Part shown: positions 8,437-19,144 of the stretch, piece after piece | Layout: each line of letters opens with the position of its first letter | How positions within the stretch are numbered: position 1 is the stretch's first letter | Source: Nitrospira japonica | Lineage (GTDB): Bacteria > Nitrospirota > Nitrospiria > Nitrospirales > Nitrospiraceae | Assembly: GCF_900169565.1 (NCBI RefSeq) | Contig: NZ_LT828648.1 | Span: forward strand, 3,508,501 to 3,572,500 | Length of the DNA: 64,000 nucleotides | Direction: 5' to 3' | The notes under the pieces: generated by a model | Told to the model about the DNA's origin: nothing | Seen by the model: only the letters and a program-made list of their open reading frames with translations | Databases searched by the model: none | Made by a program: the position numbers and the translations under genes

Positions 8437-9276
8437 ATGCCATACGTGACAGTCGGAAAAGAGAACTCCGGCAATATCGAGCTTTACTATGAAGACCATG
8501 GATCCGGTAAGCCGGTGGTGCTGATCCACGGATACCCACTGAGCGGCGCCTCCTGGGAAAAACAGGTCCCGAGGCTGCTGGATGCCGGATACCGCGTCAT
8601 CACGTATGATCGCCGAGGATTCGGCAAATCCAGCCAGCCGACCGGGGGCTATAACTATGACACGTTTGCGGATGACCTACACACGCTGATCAGGTCTTTG
8701 ACCCTGCGAGACTTCTCGCTGGTCGGCTTTTCCATGGGCGGAGGGGAAATCGCCCGTTATTTCGGAAACTACGGATCCGACGGCGCGAGCAAGGCCGTCA
8801 TCATCGGAGGCATCCCGCCGTTCTTGCTCAAGACCGCAGACAATCCCGAAGGGGTCGACGGCGGTGTGTTCGACGGCATCAAGAAGGCGGTAGCCGGAGA
8901 CCGCTATGCGTTTTTCAGCGAGTTCTTCAAGAATTTCTACAATACGGACCTGCTCCTCGGGAAACGCGTCAGTGACGAAGCCGTGCGCGCCAGTTGGAAC
9001 CTTGCAGCCGGTGCGTCGGCCACCGCGAGTGTGGCCTGTGTGTCGACCTGGATCGAGGACTTCCGGAAGGATCTGGCGGGCCTGGATGTGCCGACGCTCG
9101 TCATCCACGGTGACAATGATCGCATCGTTCCGCTTGCCGCCTCCGGACAACGGACGGCTGCCCTCGTCAAAGGGGCCCGCCTGGTGGTGGTGAAAGGAGG
9201 GCCACACTGCATCACCTGGACTCATGCGGAGGAAGTCACGGCCGAATTGCTGAATTTCCTGGGTGGAGAAGGCTAG
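8437..9276 (+). CDS. Alpha/beta hydrolase, non-haem chloroperoxidase-like
   Basis: 279 residues of the alpha/beta hydrolase fold. The oxyanion segment is HGYPLSG (31-37), the nucleophile elbow GFSMGG holds Ser99, the acid is Asp228 in HGDND and the base is His257 in GGPHCI. The triad is complete. The whole-length resemblance is to arylesterase/perhydrolases formerly called non-haem chloroperoxidases. ATG at 8437 has AAGGAG upstream. The last 4 bases overlap the helicase gene on the other strand, tail to tail. Confidence 0.9.
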   Translation: MPYVTVGKENSGNIELYYEDHGSGKPVVLIHGYPLSGASWEKQVPRLLDAGYRVITYDRRGFGKSSQPTGGYNYDTFADDLHTLIRSLTLRDFSLVGFSMGGGEIARYFGNYGSDGASKAVIIGGIPPFLLKTADNPEGVDGGVFDGIKKAVAGDRYAFFSEFFKNFYNTDLLLGKRVSDEAVRASWNLAAGASATASVACVSTWIEDFRKDLAGLDVPTLVIHGDNDRIVPLAASGQRTAALVKGARLVVVKGGPHCITWTHAEEVTAELLNFLGGEG

Positions 9277-10955
9277 CGTTTCCCGTCGTAGCCGCGATCG
9301 CGCCACCGCTGCAGGAGTTGGATGCGCTTTTCGAGCTGATCCAACGTGGCTTGGTCCACCCGGCTGCCGGTGCGGGAAATGAGTTCGGCATTCAAGCGCC
9401 GGTGATCGATGCCCGCCATGCGAGCCACGCTTCCCACCAGCAGGCGATGAAGATCTCTCAGGTCGCGCTTGCGATCGTGCAGGGGAACTTCGGGAACCGG
9501 AGCGGCCGCGTCGTCCGTTCGGGCCTCATCGTCCCCGATAAGGGAGTCGACCCGGGCGACGGCATGCAGCGGAGCATATTCTTTGACCGAAACCGTCACC
9601 CGGTCGAACAAATCCCGCTGGCCGGCCGGCATGATCTCCTCGAGGACGTGATCGCGCTCCGCCTTGATCTGCCTGGCATACCGCACCAACACCGGGTCCT
9701 TGGGCAAGTAGAGCCATGCCCGTTGCGGCGCCGGCACCTGCGGCTGCATGCGGACGAACCGCCCGACGACCTGGCGAAAATACATTTCGGTCAGGACGTT
9801 GGTCCCGTACACGCCCACTCGTAACCGCGGAATGTCGACACCTTCACTCACCATGTTCACCGCCACGAGCCACTGCTGCTGCGACCGCTCCGCGAAGGCC
9901 GTGATGGTCCGGCTGGCCGAAGGATCGTCCGAAACCGCGACGGCCGCCTTCGTCCCGGTCCACCGCTCCACGAGCGCGGCCACCCACCGCGCATGGTCTT
10001 GATCCATGCTGACGATGAGCCCCGCCGCGTCCGGATGCTCCTGCTTACGAAGCTGCGTCAGCTGCCGGTGCGCGTCCGCCACCACAGGACCCAACCAGCT
10101 GTCCTGAAGCAACGCTGTCTTCAAGCGCTCACGTTGACGCTCGAAGGTGAGGCCGTCTTCAAAGGTCGCCCGGTGCTCGCGCCCCTCCGAAAGCCAACTG
10201 AGGTCGCCTTCATAGCTGGGAAATAGGATCGGACGGCACACTCGGTCCCGGATGGCTTCCGTATAACCGTAGGCGAAGTCGGCACGGCTCTCGCCCTGCT
10301 CGTAACGGACAAAGGGGATGGGATGATTGTCCGAACGAAACGGCGTTCCCGACAACACCAGGCGAAACACCGCCCCGTCGAACGCCTGGCGCAACGCCTT
10401 GCCCCAGTGACGGCCGTCCGCCGCATGGTGCAACTCATCGAGGATCACGAGGGTGGATCCGGCGGCGCAACCCCGTTGGAATACATTCGGGGCGAGGGCC
10501 ACCTGTTGATACGTGACGACCGCGCCGTGATAATCCGCGGCCTCGCGGGTCTGTTCATTCGTCAGCGCCGGATCGAGATGCAAGCCGATCGTTCCGGCCG
10601 CGTCGGCCCACTGGGTTCGCAGGTGATTCGTCGGACAGACGACCAGGATCCGCCGCGCCCTGCCCGAGAGCATATAGTCGTGCGCCACCCGCAGGGCAAA
10701 GCGGGTCTTCCCCGACGCCGGTGTGGCCATGGCCAGAAAATCCGCAGCAGGATGCGACAGCACGGCCTCCACGGCTCGTGCTTGCCACTCTCGAAGGGCG
10801 GCGGTCCAGGTAGCGAGAGACCGGACGGCTCGCGTCCGACCCGAGGGATGCTGTGCCAATGCTTGCTCTCGTTGCCGAACGATGGAGGTGACGATCACAT
10901 CAGGTTGCGGCAAGGAGCCGGCAAACCGAAGGGGCATTGTAACGGTTTCGCCCAA
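9273..10955 (-). CDS. Superfamily 2 DEAD/DEAH-box helicase
   Basis: 560 residues. Walker A is ATPASGKT (77-84), motif II DELHH (173-177), motif III LSGTPF (201-206). The second RecA domain has VSEGVDIP (369-376) and motif VI RQVVGRFVR (394-402). This is the type III/type I restriction-helicase-like branch (ResIII). The roughly 110-residue C-terminal tail is helical and basic and has no recognisable nuclease motif. No methylase or specificity subunit adjoins it. It could serve DNA repair or be a stand-alone defence helicase; which one is open. Confidence 0.85.
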   Translation of the reverse strand: MGETVTMPLRFAGSLPQPDVIVTSIVRQREQALAQHPSGRTRAVRSLATWTAALREWQARAVEAVLSHPAADFLAMATPASGKTRFALRVAHDYMLSGRARRILVVCPTNHLRTQWADAAGTIGLHLDPALTNEQTREAADYHGAVVTYQQVALAPNVFQRGCAAGSTLVILDELHHAADGRHWGKALRQAFDGAVFRLVLSGTPFRSDNHPIPFVRYEQGESRADFAYGYTEAIRDRVCRPILFPSYEGDLSWLSEGREHRATFEDGLTFERQRERLKTALLQDSWLGPVVADAHRQLTQLRKQEHPDAAGLIVSMDQDHARWVAALVERWTGTKAAVAVSDDPSASRTITAFAERSQQQWLVAVNMVSEGVDIPRLRVGVYGTNVLTEMYFRQVVGRFVRMQPQVPAPQRAWLYLPKDPVLVRYARQIKAERDHVLEEIMPAGQRDLFDRVTVSVKEYAPLHAVARVDSLIGDDEARTDDAAAPVPEVPLHDRKRDLRDLHRLLVGSVARMAGIDHRRLNAELISRTGSRVDQATLDQLEKRIQLLQRWRDRGYDGKR

Positions 10956-11008
10956 AGTCGCAAGAGCCGAATGGACTGGCCATCGACCGCGGGAGAAACC
11001 GCCGTTAG

Positions 11009-12151
<1,143 letters not shown>

Positions 12152-12177
12152 CCTTCCTTCGACCCTTCAGGGTGTGC

Positions 12178-13371
12178 TCACCTCTTCCTCGTCGGAACCA
12201 ACGGTGAGTCCCAACGACTCCAGCGAATTCCAATCGCATTCAGCCATGGCGTCATGACCATCGTGGTCGCGACGACAATGATGCCGATGGAGAATTGAAC
12301 CGGCGTTTCTGTGCCGAGCGCGAGTAACGTGCCAAGGACCACGAACGCGAATTCGCTGCCTTGGGCCAGGAGAAAAGACATGCGAGCCGCCGGACCATGT
12401 TGCATGCTCATTGCACGGGCGGCCAGATATAACACGACGATCTTGATCACGACGATGGCCACGATGTGAAGCAGGATTTTTTCGACATGCCCGCTCAGCA
12501 CATTGAAATTGACCGTCAGTCCCACCGAGACAAAAAAGAGGCCGAGCAAGAGATTCTTGAGAGGCAAGACCTCTCCTTCCAATCGATGCCGATACTCCGA
12601 ACCGCCCAGTGATACACCCGCGATAAACGCTCCCATGGCCATCGAAAGACCGGCCGCAGAGGCGAGCCACGCGCTGCCGAACAGGGCGATGAAAAGGACG
12701 GCCGTGAATGTTTCCTCAAAATTTGGGCCCGCCACTCGGTGCAGAAGCCGAGGCCAGAGGTACCGGCCAACGGCGTAGATGATGACCATGACTCCCACCG
12801 CATAGACGGCATCCCACCATACGAAGTGTTCTGCTGATCCGGTACCGGCAAACACCGGCAGCAAGGCAAGAATCGGCACCACGGTCAGATCCTGAAATAA
12901 CAGCAAGGCCAGGGCCGCCTGTCCATATTCCTGCTCCAGTTCGCCCTTCCCTTTCAGAAGCTGGAGTACGAGCGCTGTGGAGGAGTTGGACACGACGAGT
13001 CCCAGCAGGAGCGCAAGGGACCAGGAAGGCGAAAAGAAGCGCCAATACAACATCATCGCCAGACCGGTTCCGATCAGCTGAGCGGTTCCGAGGCCAAAGG
13101 CATAGCGTCGCAGCGACCAGACTTTCCGAGGATCGACCTCGAGCCCGATCACAAAGAGAAAGAATGTCACGCCGAGTTGCGAAATGTCCGCTAGGCGTTC
13201 TACCTGGCTGGCATTGAGTACATGCGATGATCCCAAAATGACCCCGGAGAGCAACAACCCCAGTTCGGGACCAATCCCAAGCCACCGGGCCAGAGGAATC
13301 ATGACGGCACTGATGGTGAGCAGCAACGTGATGGCTACGACCATGTGCGGCAAGGACAGATAGGGGTTCAC
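12178..13371 (-). CDS. Kef/CPA2-type cation:proton antiporter
   Basis: 397 residues of almost continuous transmembrane helices in the Na_H_Exchanger pattern: LGLLLSGVILG, GVTFFLFVIGLEVD (conserved Gly-Leu-Glu), LALLLFQDLTVVPIL (ion-site Gln-Asp) and LGLFFVSVGL. It lacks the TrkA-N regulatory domain seen in KefB and KefC. Located in the inner membrane, exchanging K+ or Na+ for H+. It follows another antiporter gene after 7 bases, so the two are probably one operon. Confidence 0.9.
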   Translation of the reverse strand: MNPYLSLPHMVVAITLLLTISAVMIPLARWLGIGPELGLLLSGVILGSSHVLNASQVERLADISQLGVTFFLFVIGLEVDPRKVWSLRRYAFGLGTAQLIGTGLAMMLYWRFFSPSWSLALLLGLVVSNSSTALVLQLLKGKGELEQEYGQAALALLLFQDLTVVPILALLPVFAGTGSAEHFVWWDAVYAVGVMVIIYAVGRYLWPRLLHRVAGPNFEETFTAVLFIALFGSAWLASAAGLSMAMGAFIAGVSLGGSEYRHRLEGEVLPLKNLLLGLFFVSVGLTVNFNVLSGHVEKILLHIVAIVVIKIVVLYLAARAMSMQHGPAARMSFLLAQGSEFAFVVLGTLLALGTETPVQFSIGIIVVATTMVMTPWLNAIGIRWSRWDSPLVPTRKR

Positions 13372-13378
13372 GCTGCTC

Positions 13379-14878
13379 CTACGTTCGGCTCGGAGACGAA
13401 TCAGACACCGAATCTCGAGGGACCTGCCGCCCGAACCATTCCGTCAGCACCGGTCCGAGCGTGGCGGTGAGGACCATCAGCACGATGACGGCATTGACAA
13501 CCTGCTCGCCGATCAATCGTTCGCCGGCGGCATTGATGGAATTATACGCAGTCACAGTCGCGGCGAGTGTCGCGGCGAGTTGAGGAAGCGAGAGCGCCCA
13601 CATCGACAGCCGTTCAGCTCGACCGTACCGATAGACCCAACCCGTGAGGTATGCCGCCGCGAATTTGCCCAAGCACAATACGATAATGATCCCGATCACG
13701 AACGACAGGCCGGTGGAGAAAGTCCGAAAAAATGCAGGAAGATCCAAGGTCGCGCCAACGGCCATCAGAAAGGCGGGAATGAACAGACCCTTCCCGAGGA
13801 ACTCAATCTTTTCCCGCGCGGCGCCGTGGTGGAGCACCTGATTGACCGCAATGCCGCAGAGAAACGCCCCGACGATGTCTTCCAGGCCGATCAATTTCGC
13901 TCCGACGGCGCAGATGACTATGACCGCCAGAATAAATTGGAACTGTCCTATTTCATCCGCATGGTGGATGCGAAAATAGTAATTGCCGATTCGGGGAATG
14001 GCCCCCATGACGAAGACGCTATAGACGGCCAGAGAGCCGAATAACCCGAACAGCGCACCCCAATCGAGAACCCCGCTCATGTGCACGGAGAGGCATACCG
14101 CCAACACCAACAGGGCTGCGATATCGGTAAAAATGGTCGCCCCGATCGTGGTCAGCGCGAACGGCTGGCGCAGCAGTCCTAATTTGTCAATGATTGGAAA
14201 GCCCAGCAGGGTATGGGACGCGAGCAGTGACCCGATCAACACCGACGCATTGATTCCGTAGCCGAATGTCAAGCCGAGCGCGAACCCTCCAATCATGGGC
14301 CCCAAGAAGGTGGCGATACCGAATAGGGTCGACGGCCTCGCATATCGTCGAAAGTCGCTCAAGTTGATTTCGAGGCCGCAGACGAACATGAGAAACACGC
14401 GACCCAGCTCGCTGAAGAATTGGCCCACCTCCCCCACCTTGAGAATCAGGGCCAAACCATAGGGCCCCAGCAACACGCCGCCCAGGATCAACCCGAGCAT
14501 GCCCGGCAACTTGATCCGTTCAAACTGCTGAGGCAGGAAGACGAGGGCAATAAGCACGACGGCGAATCGGTCGAACGGCCGGCCTTGACGAAAATATTCC
14601 ATGACCAATCCTCGCTGCCATTCTACGAGGAAGGCCCCGAGCGCAATGATGATCGAGAGAATGATCAAGCCGTCCCAGAGCGTGAGGCCAACCACCGCAT
14701 TCGCCAGCCGGCCCGCTATGGTGGTGGAAGGAGATATGTGTGAGTTCGGTGAAGAGGGAACGCCGGCGGCGGCGTGGGTCGGTAATTTGTTTGTGGTGCC
14801 GCTGTCCGTCGTCTCGTCGGCCATAGGAAGAGTCTTCGCGGCTGCCGGAACGCCTACCGGTTCTGCGGGGTCACGCAC
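13379..14878 (-). CDS. Cation:proton antiporter, CPA2 family
   Basis: 499 residues. A polar N-terminal tail of about 65 residues precedes about 12 membrane helices. Hallmarks are LPGMLGLILGGVLLGP, FSELGRVFLMFVCGLEINL, FTDIAALLVLAV (ion-binding Asp) and GLFIPAFLMAVGATLDL. No TrkA-N domain is seen. The GTG at 14878 is used; an ATG at 14824 would shorten the tail by 18. It is first gene of the two-antiporter unit. The two proteins are divergent from each other, so they could differ in ion or pH range, or pair. Confidence 0.85.
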   Translation of the reverse strand: MRDPAEPVGVPAAAKTLPMADETTDSGTTNKLPTHAAAGVPSSPNSHISPSTTIAGRLANAVVGLTLWDGLIILSIIIALGAFLVEWQRGLVMEYFRQGRPFDRFAVVLIALVFLPQQFERIKLPGMLGLILGGVLLGPYGLALILKVGEVGQFFSELGRVFLMFVCGLEINLSDFRRYARPSTLFGIATFLGPMIGGFALGLTFGYGINASVLIGSLLASHTLLGFPIIDKLGLLRQPFALTTIGATIFTDIAALLVLAVCLSVHMSGVLDWGALFGLFGSLAVYSVFVMGAIPRIGNYYFRIHHADEIGQFQFILAVIVICAVGAKLIGLEDIVGAFLCGIAVNQVLHHGAAREKIEFLGKGLFIPAFLMAVGATLDLPAFFRTFSTGLSFVIGIIIVLCLGKFAAAYLTGWVYRYGRAERLSMWALSLPQLAATLAATVTAYNSINAAGERLIGEQVVNAVIVLMVLTATLGPVLTEWFGRQVPRDSVSDSSPSRT

Positions 14879-15020
14879 GTCGATTTAGGCGGGGAGGATA
14901 TACCAGTCGTGGACAAAATTCACAACTGCCTGCTTGAGGTCTTGGACAATAACCGTTGTTCAAATAAGTACAGTTTTCCCCGGATCCCGGGAGAGGAGAG
15001 GGACTTGCGTGGTGATCGGA

Positions 15021-15376
15021 TTAGATCTTGGCTCGCGACTTGTTCAAGGTAACAGCGGCGCGAATGAGCGCCTTCAACGCCTGCTCATCTATCTTGTCAC
15101 CCTCGTGAATGTCGATGGCACGCCTGGTGTTTCCCTCAAGACTGGCATTGAAGAGGCCGGAGGGATCTTGTACCTCTCGCCCGTGCAGATCATTCCCTCG
15201 TGCGACCACACAGGAACGCCTCTCCACTTCCATTCCTCGACGACTTGGGGGTCGGCTTGTTTGATCAAGACACGGAGCCGGCTGAGCATCGTGCCTCGCC
15301 AGTCGCCTAGTTCCTTGATTCGTTCGTCTATCAGCTGTGAAGGAGACTTGCGTTTCTGCATCCGACTCTTTTTCAT
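15021..15376 (-). pseudogene. DUF1801 (YdhG-like) gene, frameshifted and internally deleted
   Basis: Frame from 15376 reads SPSQLIDERIKELGDWRGTM and EEWKWRGVPVWSHEGMICTGE, the DUF1801 N-terminal half. It then goes out of frame and stops at 15089. The other frame supplies DPSGLFNASLEGNTRRAIDI and a DEQALKALIRAAV ending at 15021, the normal C-terminal half. About 15 residues of the family between the halves (the YK..FAKGA region) are missing. A small deletion plus frame loss therefore inactivated it. Confidence 0.75.
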
Positions 15377-15411
15377 GTCGCGTTCCGATCTCCCCGGTCC
15401 CGCCTACGTCT

Positions 15412-15804
15412 TTAACGGACGATGCCCCGACGCCGTTCACTCTCCTGAATCATCGGCGTGAGATCGAGTGCCGGACGGATTTCCCACCGGCCCATCCGGA
15501 GACCGGGATGATTCGAGATCAGCTGGACCGCATGATTCGAGTCCAAGGCTTCGATGATGAGCAGTCCGCCAAGAATCTCCTTTGTTTCTGCATAGGGACC
15601 GTCGGTTACGGCCACTTTTCCTTTCTGATACTGCAGGCTCACCGTGCTGTCCGGCCCCTGAAGGCCATCTCCATAGACCCAATTCCCATTACGTTTGAGC
15701 GTCTCGTCATAGGTGAAACAGCGATCGATCATGGCCTGCTGTTCCTCTGGGGACAACCTCCCCCATTGTTCCGCATCCAAGTAGCCGAAGCACACATATT
15801 TCAT
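15412..15804 (-). CDS. YciI family protein
   Basis: 130 residues beginning MKYVCFGYLDAEQW, with the family signature DGPYAETKEILGG and EIRPAL near the end. YCII-related proteins have a ferredoxin-like fold with a His/Asp pair. Genomic companions are often DUF1801 and SRPBCC proteins, as here. The role is unknown, though some members are fused to sigma factors. ATG at 15804 follows a GAGG site. It probably led a two-gene unit with the broken DUF1801 gene 35 bases downstream. Confidence 0.85.
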   Translation of the reverse strand: MKYVCFGYLDAEQWGRLSPEEQQAMIDRCFTYDETLKRNGNWVYGDGLQGPDSTVSLQYQKGKVAVTDGPYAETKEILGGLLIIEALDSNHAVQLISNHPGLRMGRWEIRPALDLTPMIQESERRRGIVR

Positions 15805-16002
15805 GGTCTCACCTCGGTTTTGGTGTATTGCATGATGTCACGCGAAAATCTGCGTCGTACGATAGCACGAACGGCCGGCGGCTCTCTTCATATGCCTTGC
15901 CGGATCCCATGGAATTTCTGCTGCTGCTTAGGGGCGTTCCTAGTCAGGAATGATCCACATCTGACATAGAATTAAAGAATATATTGAGGATCGGAGGATG
16001 CC

Positions 16003-16422
16003 ATGGATCAGTGGATTTCCAAGGACACCTTGCATTGGATCTATGCAGGGTCCGGGCTCTTACTCTTGGTGATTGCAATCGCCGTTCCATGGGTGTTGAT
16101 TACCATGCCACGGGATTCATTCTCTCACCCTAACCGGCATAATTGGCTCGACCGAAAACCCGCGGCAATTCGTGTTCCACTGCGGATCCTCAAGAACGTG
16201 CTCGCTCTCACGCTCATTGTCGTCGGCATCGCCATGTTTCTCACTCCCGGTCCCGGCATCTTTCCTATCTTGCTTGGGATCTTTCTTGCTGATTTCCCAG
16301 GCAAGACCACACTTCAATCGCGGGTCGTCCGCAAACCAACCGTGATGAATAGCCTCAACTGGCTGCGACGCACATTTCACCGTCCCCCGCTCCAACTGCC
16401 GCCAAAGAAACTGGCTGCCTGA
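16003..16422 (+). CDS. PGPGW-like small membrane protein
   Basis: 139 residues with a transmembrane helix at about 15-34 and a hydrophobic hairpin at about 62-95. The hairpin contains the glycine-proline motif LTPGPGIFPILLGIFLADFP, which resembles the putative transmembrane PGPGW family. The C-terminus is basic and cytoplasmic. ATG at 16003 has GGAGG 5 bases upstream. Function unknown. Confidence 0.7.
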   Translation: MDQWISKDTLHWIYAGSGLLLLVIAIAVPWVLITMPRDSFSHPNRHNWLDRKPAAIRVPLRILKNVLALTLIVVGIAMFLTPGPGIFPILLGIFLADFPGKTTLQSRVVRKPTVMNSLNWLRRTFHRPPLQLPPKKLAA

Positions 16423-16567
16423 GTATCGCTTCGCCCATATAGCGTCCGCCGCCTTACTCTCACGCCCAGAGTTCAATGATAGCCCTTGAAACGCCGGGAG
16501 AATTGGCGGATTATCCCTGCCAACAAGGGAATGAAGGCTCAGGCGGAACACTGATTCGGGAGACATC

Positions 16568-17581
16568 ATGAATCCGTTGGTCAGTGTGGTCATCCCAACC
16601 TACAATCGCGGATGGTGCATTGAAAGAACGCTCGAGTCTGTTTTCGCGCAGACACACAAGAACATCGAAGTGATTGTCGTCGATGACGCTTCAACCGACG
16701 ATACCGCTGAACGACTCGCCCCGTTTCTCGACAAAATCACCTACATTCGTCATTCCACCAACCAAGGCATTGCCTTGCAAGCCGAGGGAGGCCCCGCCCG
16801 CAACACCGGCATTGGCCGGGCGACCGGCGACTACCTTGCCTTTCTCGACGGCGACGACCTCTGGGAGCCGGATAAACTCGCCGTGCAAGTGCAAGCCGCC
16901 GCGCGTTTTCCCCAGGCCGGTCTCATCGTGGCGGACGGATTTCCATTTTCCCATGAGGACGGCACGATTCTCCGTTCGTCACTGTTACACGACTACGGCG
17001 ATGACTTCTGCGGCTCGCTTCCTGAGGGCGCGGTCGTCGAAGCGGACCTATACCACCGCCTGCTTCGAGGCTGCGTCATCGATACGCCCTCACAAGTCAT
17101 GGTGCCGTCGAAGGTTCTCCAAACGGTCGGGAACTTTGCGCAGCATCGGGCGGACGACTACGATTTTTACATACGGCTCGCAGCGCAATTCAAAGTGGTC
17201 CTGATCAAGAAACATCTGGTCAAGTACCGGGTGCATACGGGTAACGTCTCGGGGCCTGTGGCCATGCAGTTCTTTCAGTTTACGCAACCCAATCTGTTGA
17301 TCAGAAAAAAACATCTCAAAGTCTGTCGCCCGGAAGTTCGTCCACTCGTCAAACAGCAAATCAAAGAAGGTCTGGTGACCGCGGCGGAAAAGGCCCGCGA
17401 CGAGGGATTGCGGGGACAGAGGCGCTGGGCATCCCGCTTCCTGTGGCGTCTCTTGATGAAGAACCCGTTCGAACCCGGCTCCCTCTACGTCGCCCTTTCA
17501 TTGGTAGGCCTCTGGACTCCCGGATGGGTCTTGGCCACGTTTCGGCCGGTCACCCGAAGAATGCTCCGCCATCTGGAGTAA
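16568..17581 (+). CDS. Family 2 glycosyltransferase
   Basis: 337 residues. The GT-A fold is clear: VSVVIPTYNRG (5-15), IVVDDASTDDT (36-46) and the metal-binding LDGDD (93-97). A later YDFYIRLAAQ segment fits the acceptor side. The C-terminal 60 residues are basic with one hydrophobic stretch (SLYVALSLVGLWTPGWVLA) that may bind the membrane. It transfers a sugar from an NDP donor to an unknown surface glycan. It stands alone, without other polysaccharide genes. Confidence 0.9.
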   Translation: MNPLVSVVIPTYNRGWCIERTLESVFAQTHKNIEVIVVDDASTDDTAERLAPFLDKITYIRHSTNQGIALQAEGGPARNTGIGRATGDYLAFLDGDDLWEPDKLAVQVQAAARFPQAGLIVADGFPFSHEDGTILRSSLLHDYGDDFCGSLPEGAVVEADLYHRLLRGCVIDTPSQVMVPSKVLQTVGNFAQHRADDYDFYIRLAAQFKVVLIKKHLVKYRVHTGNVSGPVAMQFFQFTQPNLLIRKKHLKVCRPEVRPLVKQQIKEGLVTAAEKARDEGLRGQRRWASRFLWRLLMKNPFEPGSLYVALSLVGLWTPGWVLATFRPVTRRMLRHLE

Positions 17582-17598
17582 CCCGACCGGACACCGCG

Positions 17599-18057
17599 TT
17601 AATTCCAATTGTCGATCTTCGTGTCATTCGGAGACGGTTTGCCCTTGCCGGTCTCAACGAGCTCCCTGAGACTCAACAGGAACGTCGCCCATTTCATGCT
17701 GCAATGGGCGGTGAACTCATTCGCCTCGCGCCAATTGTTATGGCCGAAGAGCACGATGGTATAGTCACCGTCCTGGGACAGATTGAAGATCACTTCAGTG
17801 TCCAGCCATTCTTCCGGCCCTGCCGTAAGGCGCCATTGCACTTTCCTGTTCGGCTCCAGCGCGACGACGTCCATAGCCATGCTGCCTATTTCCTTTCCCG
17901 CAGTGGAAAGGAACCGGACTCTGATTTGTTCTCCGACCTTCGAGGAGCTGGAGGTGTCCTTGGTCCACCAACCGGCGATGCCCTCAACCGTCGACAGCGC
18001 CGCATACACCTTGAAAAGAGGCGCCTTGATTCCAATCTTGTGCATGATGTTCGCCAT
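17599..18057 (-). CDS. SRPBCC (AHSA1-type) domain protein
   Basis: 152 residues: MHKIGIKAPLFKVYAALSTVEGIAGWWTKDT at the N-terminus and KWATFLLSLRELVETGKG at the C-terminus match the START/AHSA1 helix-grip fold. Such proteins bind hydrophobic ligands in a central cavity. ATG at 18054 gives MANIM just after GGAGGT. Convergent with the glycosyltransferase. Confidence 0.85.
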   Translation of the reverse strand: MANIMHKIGIKAPLFKVYAALSTVEGIAGWWTKDTSSSSKVGEQIRVRFLSTAGKEIGSMAMDVVALEPNRKVQWRLTAGPEEWLDTEVIFNLSQDGDYTIVLFGHNNWREANEFTAHCSMKWATFLLSLRELVETGKGKPSPNDTKIDNWN

Positions 18058-18189
18058 ATGACCTCCATCAGGTGTGTGTGAATACGATCAGGTCCGCTGT
18101 CCATCCGCTCAACCGGGCTCTCTCTTTGTCGAACAAGGACTTTGAAATCGACATGGGAAGCCAAACGGCTGATCGGAAAGGACATGGAT

Positions 18190-18570
18190 TCAGGTGCTGG
18201 ACCTGCAACCCACCCAGAAGAAGGCTGACGAGAGGGTGCCGAGGATGGCAAAGAACACCATCGGCTGCCATTTCCCGTGAAGAACGCTGAGAGCGGCAAG
18301 GGCAACGACGAGCGTCCAGCCCTTCGCGAATTTCAGCAGGCGTGGCTGCAACGGGAATTCGTCAGGCTTTCCCGACGTCCGTCCCACCGCCACGGATGCG
18401 ACCAATCCGATGATGATCGCGACGTACAACCACATCTCGATGTCCGACATCATTGAAAATACGACGACCACGGCGATGACCATGGGAGTCCATGCAATCA
18501 ACCGGAAGGAATACGCCGTTGTTGGGTTTGCGGTCGACATCCCTCGAGCTTCTTCCGCCCTGCCCGCCAT
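18190..18570 (-). CDS. Hypothetical membrane protein
   Basis: 126 residues (116 from the internal ATG at 18540) with three to four hydrophobic helices: WTPMVIAVVVVFSMM, WLYVAIIIGLVASVAVG, GWTLVVALAALSVL and MVFFAILGTLSSAFFWVG. No motif of a known transporter is seen. It lies upstream of the SRPBCC gene on the same strand, 132 bases away. Confidence 0.6.
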   Translation of the reverse strand: MAGRAEEARGMSTANPTTAYSFRLIAWTPMVIAVVVVFSMMSDIEMWLYVAIIIGLVASVAVGRTSGKPDEFPLQPRLLKFAKGWTLVVALAALSVLHGKWQPMVFFAILGTLSSAFFWVGCRSST

Positions 18571-18685
18571 CGGTTACGATCTGGCTTGAGTGAATGTACG
18601 CACGTTCTCAGAACCCTGACAAGGGAAAAGAGGTGCGGAGGGAAAGAGATGCAGAGGGAATGAGCCGCGGCCGACCCGGCGCGAT

Positions 18686-18910
18686 CTACCAGTCGGCCGG
18701 ATGATATTTGAAGGAGTTGCTCTTGCGTGATTCCTGGCGGGCCATTGCCCCGCTGGAATCATGACCGGCCATCGCCTGACTTATCGTATTGCTGCTGATC
18801 ACCCTGTTTGCGCGCTCCACCTGCAGATCCTGCCACACCATCTCCAGAAGCGAGCGAATCGTTTTCAGCAAGGACCTCGCACTGTCAACGACGACTGGAG
18901 TATCCATCAT
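18686..18910 (-). CDS. Hypothetical short protein
   Basis: 74 residues from the ATG at 18910 (MMDTPVVVDSARSLLKTIRSLL). The N-terminal half is predicted helical and amphipathic; the C-terminal half is polar. A GCGAGG stretch upstream could serve as ribosome site. It has no recognised family, and coding status is uncertain. Confidence 0.35.
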   Translation of the reverse strand: MMDTPVVVDSARSLLKTIRSLLEMVWQDLQVERANRVISSNTISQAMAGHDSSGAMARQESRKSNSFKYHPADW

Positions 18911-19144
18911 GTAACCTCGCCAACAAGAGTTCAGATCGATCAACCGCAACGCATTGTTGGCATAGGGTACCCCGAGGTATTGCTCTGCGATATACCCATG
19001 TCGAACGAGAACACCCACACAAAGGAGGGGGTTCGTTGCCCATGTGAATCAATGCCCAATAGACCGGTAGCATCCGAAGAAGTAGAATGGCCCGGTTTTC
19101 GGGCTCGCACGTCTCACAGATTGTCAGCTACGAATTGTTCGTTT

